Source of the DNA: Dyadobacter fanqingshengii
GTDB taxonomy: Bacteria > Bacteroidota > Bacteroidia > Cytophagales > Spirosomataceae
Direction of reading: 5' to 3'
Length of the DNA: 64,000 nucleotides
Assembly (NCBI RefSeq): GCF_023822005.2
Contig: NZ_CP098806.1
Coordinates: 4,588,001 to 4,652,000 of the forward strand
Shown here: one piece after another, positions 27,205 through 36,300 of the stretch
How positions within the stretch are numbered: position 1 is the stretch's first letter
How the letters are laid out: each line of letters begins with the position of its first letter
Program-made: the position numbers and the translations under genes
The notes under the pieces: generated by a model
Databases searched by the model: none
The model's input: only the letters and a program-made list of their open reading frames with translations
Told to the model about the DNA's origin: nothing

Positions 27205-28068
27205 ATGGAAACCAACCCCCATGAATTGCGCGACCTGATCCGGCTTGCCTTGCTGGAAGACATTGGAGACGGCGATCATTCTTCCCTTTCCTGCGTGCCC
27301 GAAAATGCGACCAAGCGCGCACAGTTGCTCGTCAAGCAGGACGGAATTTTGGCGGGCGTTGAAGTTGCCCAGATCATTTTTGATGAGACTGCCGCTGCAT
27401 ATAATTATCCCCCCCTAAAAATAAATGTGTTACTTCTTGACGGAACCTACGTCAAAAGCAAGGATGTGGTATTTACGGTTGAAGGGAATGCAAGACTGAT
27501 CCTGAAAGCTGAACGGCTGGTTCTCAACACAATGCAACGCATGAGCGGCATTGCAACCTACGCCCGCCAGATGTCAGATCTGATCAAAGATTTACCTGTA
27601 AAGCTGCTTGACACGAGAAAAACGACACCCAATTTTCGGGTTTTTGAAAAATTGGCTGTAAAAATCGGCGGCGCGGTCAACCACCGAATGGGCTTGTACG
27701 ACATGATTATGCTGAAAGACAATCATGTAGACTATGCAGGCGGCATTGAACCGGCCATTTTGCGCGCAAGTGCGTACAGGGAGAAATTGGGTAAAAACCT
27801 GAAAATTGAAATTGAGACCAGAAATCTCGAAGAAGTCGACGAAGTGCTGCGTGTGGGGAAGGTCGACATTATTATGCTGGATAATTTTTCACTCGAAAAT
27901 CTGCGTGAAGCCGTAAAACGCATTGGCGGACGGTATGAAACGGAGGCTTCGGGAAATATTACGGAAAAAACGTTGCGTGCTGTTGCAGAAACCGGGATTG
28001 ACGGAATTTCCAGCGGTGCATTAACACACCAGGCAAGGAGCCTGGATTTGAGTTTAAAAGCCTTTTAA
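27205..28068 (+). CDS. nadC: Nicotinate-nucleotide diphosphorylase (carboxylating)
   Basis: The 287-residue quinolinate phosphoribosyltransferase converts quinolinate and PRPP to nicotinate mononucleotide in de novo NAD synthesis. It shows the N-terminal EDIGDGDHSS motif, the substrate-site LNTMQRMSGIATYAR, LLDTRKTTPNFR, NHRMGLYDMIMLKDNH, and the C-terminal DIIMLDNF and GISSGALTHQARSLDLSL. All key Arg, Lys and His segments are intact. nadA and nadB are not nearby. The helix-hairpin-helix barrel gene follows after 24 bases and may share its transcript. Confidence 0.96.
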   Translation: METNPHELRDLIRLALLEDIGDGDHSSLSCVPENATKRAQLLVKQDGILAGVEVAQIIFDETAAAYNYPPLKINVLLLDGTYVKSKDVVFTVEGNARLILKAERLVLNTMQRMSGIATYARQMSDLIKDLPVKLLDTRKTTPNFRVFEKLAVKIGGAVNHRMGLYDMIMLKDNHVDYAGGIEPAILRASAYREKLGKNLKIEIETRNLEEVDEVLRVGKVDIIMLDNFSLENLREAVKRIGGRYETEASGNITEKTLRAVAETGIDGISSGALTHQARSLDLSLKAF

Positions 28069-28092
28069 CCTTTCACCAAAACCTAAAAGCGT

Positions 28093-30216
28093 ATGATTAA
28101 ACAAAATACATTAACATACGCTTTTAACTTGAAAATCCCGGGCCGGGCGGTTCTGCTGTGTGTTGTCCTCGCGCTCATTTTTTTATTTAGTACAAAAACC
28201 CTCTCCGCTCAGGAGCCGCCGCGCAGGGAAATAGACATTGACCCCTTCATCCAAAATCTGATCGCCGACCCATCAGAAGAAGTCGATTACAGCGAACTCT
28301 ACGAATCGCTTTTTGCATTATATGCCGATCCGCTGGACATTAACAAGGCTACGCGTGATGAATTGGCGGCCTTAATGCTTCTTTCAGAAACACAGCTAAA
28401 TTCCTTTTTAAAATACCGCGAGCAGCTCGGCCCGCTCATTTCTCTTTACGAGTTACAGGCAGTTCCGGACTTCGATCTGGCTACGATTTACCGTTTACTG
28501 CCCTTTGTGACTGTGCATTCAAGAACATTATCACTAGCCGAGTCGCTCAAAAATCCTTCGCAACATTTCCTGATCGTTCGCTCGGGCAAATTACTGGAAA
28601 AACAAAAAGGCTTCCTGCCAGCCGATTCCGGCTCCAATGCCTCGCGATATAACGGAAAACCGCTTTACGGATATCTGAAATACAGAAATTCCCGCGCTGG
28701 TATTTACAGTTACGGCTTTGCAATGGAAAAAGACGCAGGCGAAAAATGGTGGCACTGGAATGCAAAACGGCAGATCCTGGGGGCAGACTTCTCTTCATTT
28801 CATGCCCAGATCATGAATCAGGGCAGGATCAAAAACCTGATCATTGGCGATTATCAGATGCAGGCCGGACAAGGATTGGTTATGGCGGCCGGCTTTTCCT
28901 TAGGCAAAGGCGCAGAGGTCATAAGCTCCACATATAGAAGCACATTGGGTTTGAAACCTTACACTTCCGTTCAGGAATCCAACTTTTTCCGGGGAGTTGC
29001 AGCGACGTTTTCATTATCAAAGCATTTCGAACTCACTACTTTTTATTCTTATGCCAAACGGGATGCAACAGTAAATGACGCGGAAGACAAGAATCCGCAA
29101 ATCGCCAGTTCCTTACCAGTAACCGGCTATCACAGAACCGCTAGCGAGCGGGAAAAGCATAATAACCTTCCGGAGCAAAATGTCGGCATACATTTGCTCT
29201 TCAAATTACCGTCCAAAGCAGGCCAAATTGGCTTTACAATGTTGAACACGTCCTATGACATTAAATTACAAAAGCGAAATGCGGCTTACAATCGCTATGA
29301 ATTCGTTGGAAAGCACAATCTGGTTGCCGGCCTGCATGCTGATTACCGATGGCAGAATGTGCATTTTTTCGGCGAAACGGCCCGGTCGAAAAGCGGTGGT
29401 CTTGGAGCCATTGCCGGGCTGATAGCAGCACTAGGTAAAAAGTTCGATATCAGCTTGTTAGGCCGACATTATGATCGTGATTTTCATACATTTTATGGAA
29501 ATGCCATTGCTGAGGCAACGCGGCCAATCAATGAAACGGGCGGTTATGCAGGCTTTCGTTACGCGCCTAACCGGCGCTGGAAATTAAGTGCTTATTATGA
29601 TTATTTCAAATTTCCCTGGCTGAAATACCTGGTAGACGCGCCATCGAAAGGCTATGACTGTTATTTCCACGTGCTTTGGAAACCTAACAAGCGCTTTAAT
29701 GCCTATGCCTTATATCACCAAAAGAAAAAGCAACGCAATGCCCCCGCAGATGAAGGCGAAGAAGGACTTGTTTCTACAGTCCGCAAAACGGCTACGATTC
29801 ATGTAGAATATGAAGAACCGCTTCGGTTTGCACTTAAAACACGCTTGCAAAGCGGCAATCTGGCTTACTTAAAAATCTCAAAATCAAACGGTTTTACAGT
29901 TTTACAAGACATTAGCTGGCAATTCCCCAGGCTGGAACTGAGTGCGCGCGTGGCCTATTTCAAAACCGATGACTATGACAGCCGCCAATATGTTTACGAA
30001 AAAGATATGCTTTACGCCTTTTCCATTCCGGCTTATTACGACGCCGGAACACGGCATTATCTCATGGCCCGTTACGCGGTTTCAAAAAATATGAAGCTGT
30101 GGCTCAGGTGGTCGCAGACGCGCTATGCGAATCTCGATAAAATCAGTTCCGGCCTCAATGAAATCCAGGGCGACAAACGCAGCGAGTTGAAGGCCCAGGT
30201 TATGTATCAGTTTTAA
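28093..30216 (+). CDS. Outer-membrane barrel protein with N-terminal helix-hairpin-helix domain
   Basis: The 707-residue protein has a signal-peptide-like helix ending near SAQ at residue 40. Residues 79-125 (LDINKATRDELAALMLLSE, then FLKYREQLGPL and SLYEL) match the ComEA-type helix-hairpin-helix module that binds DNA in competence proteins. The remaining 550 residues are rich in alternating aromatic and polar residues and end in an outer-membrane style Gln-Phe terminus (AQVMYQF), so they probably form a beta-barrel. Proteins of this architecture are common in Bacteroidota but their role is unknown to me. DNA uptake is a tempting idea without support from neighbours other than recQ downstream. 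Confidence 0.75.
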   Translation: MIKQNTLTYAFNLKIPGRAVLLCVVLALIFLFSTKTLSAQEPPRREIDIDPFIQNLIADPSEEVDYSELYESLFALYADPLDINKATRDELAALMLLSETQLNSFLKYREQLGPLISLYELQAVPDFDLATIYRLLPFVTVHSRTLSLAESLKNPSQHFLIVRSGKLLEKQKGFLPADSGSNASRYNGKPLYGYLKYRNSRAGIYSYGFAMEKDAGEKWWHWNAKRQILGADFSSFHAQIMNQGRIKNLIIGDYQMQAGQGLVMAAGFSLGKGAEVISSTYRSTLGLKPYTSVQESNFFRGVAATFSLSKHFELTTFYSYAKRDATVNDAEDKNPQIASSLPVTGYHRTASEREKHNNLPEQNVGIHLLFKLPSKAGQIGFTMLNTSYDIKLQKRNAAYNRYEFVGKHNLVAGLHADYRWQNVHFFGETARSKSGGLGAIAGLIAALGKKFDISLLGRHYDRDFHTFYGNAIAEATRPINETGGYAGFRYAPNRRWKLSAYYDYFKFPWLKYLVDAPSKGYDCYFHVLWKPNKRFNAYALYHQKKKQRNAPADEGEEGLVSTVRKTATIHVEYEEPLRFALKTRLQSGNLAYLKISKSNGFTVLQDISWQFPRLELSARVAYFKTDDYDSRQYVYEKDMLYAFSIPAYYDAGTRHYLMARYAVSKNMKLWLRWSQTRYANLDKISSGLNEIQGDKRSELKAQVMYQF

Positions 30217-30275
30217 TCAAATGTTTTTGAATGCCCGTAATTAATCCCAAAATTTGACCTCTTTTTCAAGATCCA

Positions 30276-32426
30276 ATGCAAGACAACAAACTAGAAGCAC
30301 TAAAAAAATATTTTGGTTACGACTCCTTCCGACCGCAGCAAGCCGAAATCATTGACACCGTAATGGCAGGCAATGACTGCCTGGTCCTCATGCCCACGGG
30401 CGGTGGAAAATCCGTTTGCTTTCAAATTCCCGCCATACTCAAAGACGGCCTGACAGTCGTCATTTCACCATTGATCGCATTGATGAAGGATCAGGTGGAA
30501 GCGTTGCGTGGTAATGGTGTCAATGCTGCTTTTCTAAATTCTTCACTATCCGGCTCCGAGCAGGATAGTGTCATGTGGCAAGCCAAAATCGGCGAACTTA
30601 AATTGCTATACATTGCTCCCGAGCGGCTTTTTTCGGGAAATACATTTGAATTCCTGCGCGAATGGAATGTGAAATTATTTGCTGTGGATGAATCGCATTG
30701 TATTTCTTCCTGGGGCCACGATTTCCGTCCGGAATATCGATCGCTGAATACATTGAAATTGCGTTTCCCGGACGTTCCCGTGATTGCATTAACCGCCACC
30801 GCCGACCGGGTGACAAGGCGGGATATCCTGAAACAGCTGAACATTGAATCCGCACAAACATTCATTGCCAGCTTCGACCGACCTAACCTGAACCTGAGCG
30901 TGCTTCCGGGCAGAAAGCGGATGCAGCAGATTCAGGAATTTTTGAAAAAACACGAAGGACAAGCAGGCATCATTTACTGTCTGAGCCGGAAAGGAACCGA
31001 AACCGTGGCGGCCAGCCTGAAAAACGCTGGCTTCAAAGCGGAATATTATCATGCAGGTTTGGCACCGGATAAGCGTTCGCGCGTTCAGGAGCAGTTTCTC
31101 AAAGATGATATTCAGGTGATTGTGGCCACGATTGCCTTCGGAATGGGGATTGACAAATCCAATGTGCGCTGGGTCATTCATTACAATCTGCCTTCGAATG
31201 TGGAGAGCTTTTACCAGGAAATCGGACGGGCGGGTCGTGACGGTTCTGCTTCGGATACAGTCCTTTTTTACAGTTTCCTGGACATCATTACCAGGCAGGA
31301 TATGATCAATAATTCGGATCAGTCGGCTGAGCAGAAGGAGCTTTTGCACGCCAAACTGAACCGGATGAAGCAATATGCGGAAGCGGATATTTGCCGGCGA
31401 CGCATTTTGCTGAGCTATTTTAATGAAGCCGTAGATTATGACTGCGGCAATTGCGACGTGTGCCGAAATCCAAGAACTCGATTCGACGCCACCGTCATCG
31501 CCCAAAAAGCACTTTCCGGGATCGCGAGAACCGATCAGAAAGTGGCGATGGGGATGCTGATTGATATTTTAAGAGGTAGCCGCAATCGCAACATTCTGCA
31601 ACACGGCTATGACAGGCTTCCCACTTTCGGTGTGGGTAACGAGCTTCGCGGAGAAGAATGGGCCGAATATATCGGCCAGCTGCTCAACTCCGGCGTCATG
31701 GACATTGCCTACGACGAAGCACATTCATTTAAGTTGAATCCGGTTAGCAAGCAGGTTTTGAAGGGTGAGCGAAAAGTCGAGCTGGTGAAATTCATTCCAA
31801 TATCCGAGCGGAAGGCCAAAGAAGAAGAACTTGTTCCAAAGGAAAAACCAAAACAGGAGATCATCCGCGATGCATTGTTTGAAAGGCTGCGCATTTTGAG
31901 AAAACAAATGGCCGACGCGCTGGGCGTGCCGCCGTATGTGGTTTTTAGTGACGCGACTCTTTCGGAAATGGCTCAGAAAAAACCTATTTCCGAGGCGCAG
32001 ATGAAGGCTGTTTCAGGGATTGGTGCGGAGAAATTCCGCCGTTATGGAGAAACTTTCATCAATGAAATTCTTGCCTTTGCCAGAGAAAATACCAAACCCG
32101 GAACCCGTGTGGTAAAAGGCATGACTTACGTGGAAACACTGGATTTGTACAAAGAAGGTTACTCTTTAAAAATAATTGCAGAAAAACGTGATCTTAGCAC
32201 AGTCACTATTATTTCACATTTGATCAAGCTAAAAGAAGATGGCCACGACATTGACCTTCGCGGACTCATTGATAATCAAGCTTATAATACAATAACGCAG
32301 GCGGCATCAGAAATTCAGGTAGGCAAGAATGATCCGCTCAAACCACTTTTCGAGCTCCTTAATGAGCAATTTGACTACGGCCAGATCCGGCTCGCACTTG
32401 CACTTTTCGAGGAATCACGAAATTAA
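30276..32426 (+). CDS. recQ: ATP-dependent DNA helicase RecQ
   Basis: The 716-residue 3'-5' helicase acts in recombination and repair. The Walker A motif is LMPTGGGKSVCFQIPA, the DEAH-like box is AVDESHCISSWGHDFRPEY, and ALTATAD and QEIGRAGRDG are the later helicase motifs. The zinc-binding segment (CRRRILLSYFNE and CGNCDVCRNP), the RQC winged helix and an HRDC domain (ALGVPPYVVFSDATLSEMAQ) follow. The final 100 residues (YKEGYSLKIIAEKRDLS) form a helix-turn-helix extension found in many Bacteroidota and Firmicutes RecQ. Length and motif order are normal. RidA follows after 33 bases. Confidence 0.96.
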   Translation: MQDNKLEALKKYFGYDSFRPQQAEIIDTVMAGNDCLVLMPTGGGKSVCFQIPAILKDGLTVVISPLIALMKDQVEALRGNGVNAAFLNSSLSGSEQDSVMWQAKIGELKLLYIAPERLFSGNTFEFLREWNVKLFAVDESHCISSWGHDFRPEYRSLNTLKLRFPDVPVIALTATADRVTRRDILKQLNIESAQTFIASFDRPNLNLSVLPGRKRMQQIQEFLKKHEGQAGIIYCLSRKGTETVAASLKNAGFKAEYYHAGLAPDKRSRVQEQFLKDDIQVIVATIAFGMGIDKSNVRWVIHYNLPSNVESFYQEIGRAGRDGSASDTVLFYSFLDIITRQDMINNSDQSAEQKELLHAKLNRMKQYAEADICRRRILLSYFNEAVDYDCGNCDVCRNPRTRFDATVIAQKALSGIARTDQKVAMGMLIDILRGSRNRNILQHGYDRLPTFGVGNELRGEEWAEYIGQLLNSGVMDIAYDEAHSFKLNPVSKQVLKGERKVELVKFIPISERKAKEEELVPKEKPKQEIIRDALFERLRILRKQMADALGVPPYVVFSDATLSEMAQKKPISEAQMKAVSGIGAEKFRRYGETFINEILAFARENTKPGTRVVKGMTYVETLDLYKEGYSLKIIAEKRDLSTVTIISHLIKLKEDGHDIDLRGLIDNQAYNTITQAASEIQVGKNDPLKPLFELLNEQFDYGQIRLALALFEESRN

Positions 32427-32459
32427 GTTTTATCTTTACATCATTATAACAATTACGCC

Positions 32460-32843
32460 ATGTCAAGACAAAATATACTATCAGGTTCTCCCTGGGAAGA
32501 CAAAATGGGATACTGCCGGGCGGTTCGCATTGGCAACATTATAGAAGTAGCCGGCACCGTTGCAATCGTGGATGGAGAAAAAGTGAAGGCCGACGACGCT
32601 TTTGCTCAAACTAATAACATTATTGAAAGAATTGAAAAAGTCCTGCAAGAAGCCGGAGCTGGTTTAAGTGATGTTGTTCGGACACGTATTTTTACAACAG
32701 ATGTGAGCTTGTTTGATGAAATAGCGAGGGCTCATGGCACTTATTTTAGGGATGTCAAGCCAACCACGAGTATTTACGAGATCAGCAAACTTGTTGCTCC
32801 TGAATATTTAATAGAGATAGAATTCACGGCGATAGTGCAGTAG
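32460..32843 (+). CDS. RidA family protein (reactive intermediate deaminase)
   Basis: The 127-residue protein belongs to the YjgF/YER057c/UK114 family. The segments WEDKMGYCRAVRIGNIIEVAGTVA (in two blocks), DVVRTRIFTTDVSLFDEI and PTTSIYEISKLVAPEYLIEIEF match the fold. True RidA hydrolyses enamine/imine intermediates using a conserved Arg; here VRTRIF carries Arg in that region. The PTTSIYEISKL form, rather than PARSTVEV, is a subgroup often of undefined activity. It is likely a cytosolic trimer. It is close behind recQ but probably unrelated in function. Confidence 0.85.
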   Translation: MSRQNILSGSPWEDKMGYCRAVRIGNIIEVAGTVAIVDGEKVKADDAFAQTNNIIERIEKVLQEAGAGLSDVVRTRIFTTDVSLFDEIARAHGTYFRDVKPTTSIYEISKLVAPEYLIEIEFTAIVQ

Positions 32844-32996
32844 CATATTAGAAAAGTTAAAAAAGGCCTCAACAAAATGATATGTGTCTTTTTTGCACTT
32901 AAATAATTTTTTAAAGGTTACAACCATCTGGAGCGAAAATTGCTCTTTGTGTTGTAGTTGTCTGATAAAGACCCGTAAAAAATAGACATCTTAACT

Positions 32997-33314
32997 ATGA
33001 AAAATAAACATACGTTGCTCATTGCCACCTTTTTACTAGGACTTTGTGTAGTCCAAAAAGAAGCGCGTTATAAGGCAATGACAGGTGGGAATGTAGAAAA
33101 AATGTACAATATTCCCTCAATAGACAGAAGTGGTGAGTTGGCAACTGGGAAAATCCCAAAAACAAATGCGGCAGATGAAGTAACTATTCTTTCAAAAACG
33201 GATTTATTTGATTTCGCTTCGCTTGACAGTTCTTCGCAATCGGTGAGTTCTGTGAAATTGATGAATAACAGCCTGCTTAATATTTCATCAGGGACGAAAA
33301 TGCTTAATAATTAA
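32997..33314 (+). CDS. Small secreted protein of unknown function
   Basis: The 105-residue product starts with a signal-peptide-like segment (KNKHTLLIATFLLGLCVV). The Cys near residue 17 sits in LLGLC, close to a lipobox, so a lipoprotein is possible though not certain. The rest is polar, Ser-rich and low in aromatic residues, without a recognised domain. A 153-base AT-rich leader precedes it. The gene ends in a strong hairpin shared with the convergent helicase gene. I do not recognise the protein; it could be lineage-specific. Confidence 0.6.
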   Translation: MKNKHTLLIATFLLGLCVVQKEARYKAMTGGNVEKMYNIPSIDRSGELATGKIPKTNAADEVTILSKTDLFDFASLDSSSQSVSSVKLMNNSLLNISSGTKMLNN

Positions 33315-33354
33315 AGACATTATGGCGCTTAACTAAAAAGCCCCATAATGTCTT
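33314..33354. terminator. Strong bidirectional hairpin between a small secreted protein gene and the SNF2 gene
   Basis: AAGACATTATGG at 33314-33325 pairs perfectly with CCATAATGTCTT at 33343-33354. Inside, GCTT and AAGC add four pairs after one C-C mismatch, leaving a seven-base loop. It runs from the end of one coding region into the last codons of the other and contains the SNF2 stop codon at 33329. Confidence 0.65.
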
Positions 33355-36300
33355 CTTGGCTTAGTTTCTTGATAAAGCCCGATTCTCCTCCTACCAGATC
33401 TTCTGCCAGATCCTGCTTCCGTTGTTGAAGCAAAAGGATTTTCTCTTCAATTGTATCCTTACAGATCATTTTATAAGCAAACACCTTACGCGTCTGACCG
33501 ATTCTGTGTGTTCGGTCTATAGCCTGGCGTTCTACTGCCGGGTTCCACCATGGATCAACCAAGTAAACGTAGTCCGCTTCGGTGAGGTTAAGGCCTACAC
33601 CACCCGCTTTAAGGCTCATCAGGAATACGCGGCAAGTCTGGTCACTCTGGAAACGATTCACGCGACCGGCCCGGTCTACCGTTTGGCCATCCAAATATTC
33701 ATATGGAATGTTCACCTTTTCAAGATGCTGACGAATCAAATCCAACATCCCCAGAAACTGACTGAAAATCAATATCTTATGGTTCGAAGCATTTTCCTCA
33801 ATCTCCCTTACAATTTCTTCCAGCTTGGCTGATTCATTGCCAAAATCTTCATCGCCAGACAAGATGGAAGGCGAATCGCAAATTTGTCTCAGCTTTAAAA
33901 GTGCTTCCAGAATCAGGAAACTGCTTTTGTTCAAGCCTTCTGTGGCAAGCTTTTCTGCAATTTCAAGTCTGTATTTTTCACGGAACGTATCGTAAACCTT
34001 GCGTTGCTTCACGCCCATTTCGCAGAACAATATGGTTTCTGTTTTGTCGGGCAAATCCGTAGCAACTTCCTCCTTTGTGCGTTTTAGCATAAACGGATAA
34101 ACCAGCTTGCGCAATTCTGCCGCCTTTTCTTTGTCCTGATATTTGTCAATCGGTGTGGCATATTCGCTGCGGAAAAAGTCCGCATGACCCAGCATACCCG
34201 GATTCAGGAATTCAAATTGCGAGTAAAGATCAAATGTGTTATTCTCAACAGGCGTTCCCGTCATCGTCAAGCGGTTCTTCGCATGCAATAACCGCGAAGC
34301 TTTTGAAGTCAGCGAATCAGGATTTTTAATGGCTTGCGCTTCATCCAGCACAATGTAGTTGAAATCAAATTTCCTTAGCAGCTCCACGTCACTCCTCATG
34401 GTGCCGTAAGTGGTCAGGATAATATCGTATTCCCTGAAAAAATCAATGTCCTTCCTGCGCGCCATGCCGCGATGCACGTACAGGCTCAGATCCGGCGTGA
34501 ATTTTGCCGCTTCTGCTTGCCAGTTGAAAATCAGCGTAGTAGGAACTACGACAAGATTCGTATTTTGCGGATTGAGGTTTTTTTGCTGTTGCAAGAATGT
34601 TAGCATTTGCAGGGTTTTTCCTAAACCCATATCATCCGCCAAACAGCCGCCCCAGCCAAACTCATCCAGAAAGTGGATCCACTTATAACCCTCTTCCTGA
34701 TATTGTCTTAATGTAGCATTCACATTTCCAGGTAAAGCAACATTCGGAATTTGCTTGAAATTGAGCAGTTTTTGCTTTTTCTCATAAAGCTCACGGAAGA
34801 CCTCTTCATTATCCGTTTCCGAAACCAGTTCATCAATCAGCGAAAAATGAATTTTGGACAAATGGATTTTTTCGCCATTCACACGCCCGAATTGCAGCAA
34901 TGGTTCGAGCTTACTGATCCATTCATCAGGTAAAACGCCCAGGGAACCATCCTGTAACTGAACGTAATTCTGCTTTTTCAGCAATGCTTTTTTCGCCTCG
35001 GCAAGCGAGATGCGTTGGTCGCCGAAAGTAATTTCCACGGTCATATCAAACCAATCAATGCCTGAAGAAGCATTCACTTTCACCGTGCCGCGATTTGGAT
35101 TGAAGCGCATTTTTTTCAGGTCTTTGAAACCCAAAAGCTCGTATTTCTTCTTACCAACCGCCTCCACAAAATTGAAAAGCCACCCGCCTTTCATTACCTG
35201 GTCCAGAGGAACATAAAAAAATGGCTGACCCGTTTGATTTGCAAAAGCCGGATTCAACGATTTTACCCACTCCCAAACGGCGTTTTCGGCGGGAAGGTCG
35301 CGTTCCAGCATCGTTATTTTATTGTCTTCGAAGCCTGTTTTGCTCCGGCGCTGATCACGCATGAATGTTACTTCGGAGCCTACTTCATTTTCATCCTGAT
35401 AAACAAAATGGGGAACGATGAGCAGGTTAGCATCATCTTCTTTCAGATAAATCCTTGGTTTACTAAAAGTTAAGGGACGGGAAAGCACCTCGTGCCGCGT
35501 TTGAAAAATGACATCAAACTGCTCAGCCACCGGAATGATCCAATCTTTCAGGAATTCGTCTGAAAATTCTTTCTTAACCCGAATTTTATAACCCGTCTGG
35601 CCCAGATATGCGACCATTTCGGCCTCGCTAATGCCAGCCCAGCGGAAAAGCGTTTTATCATTGTGAATGCCCAACCAAAAACTATCCAGCGAAATCACTT
35701 TCTGCAATTCCAAAGGACTTCCGGCAGTCAATTCTACATAGGGATTTAATGTAATAAATTCCTTATCCTCCGTCAGAACGAAGAAGAGTTTTACTGGTTC
35801 ACGGTGCAATTCAAGCTGCGTGAGCTGATTATTGCTGGTTACATAATCGCCATCTGCGAGGTAAACACGTTCTGCATCCAGGTCATTGAAAATCCTGTTC
35901 AAATGCTTCCCAACATAATTTCTGGCCTCGTAACGCTGCTCCGAACTCACGTCATCGAAATGCAGATAAGCATTGTAAGCCCAGCCCTGCTTGCGAATGA
36001 ACTTTTGCAAACCTTCTTCCCAATGCTTCGCTATGCGCACAAGTCGCGCATCCGCATCAGTAAGCACCGGAATTTCGTCCGCAGAATAATAATGGCTCGA
36101 ACCGCCGGCAATGTTCCGGATATTAGTGATCTTCTCCGATTTGGAGCTGTATTTGACAGAAAAAACGCCGAAACCAATGTCCAGTAAATGATTTTTACCT
36201 TTCGGCCAAAAAACAAAAATGGAGATCCGGTCCTCCTCGTCTTGCTGACTATCCGTAGAAACACTGAAAGAGACGTTTTGCGCTGGCAAAATGCGCTCCC

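Noticed and set aside
30789..31505. Minus-strand ORF of 238 codons opposite recQ
   Set aside because: RecQ motifs are continuous on the plus strand here; the opposite translation is low-quality shadow sequence.
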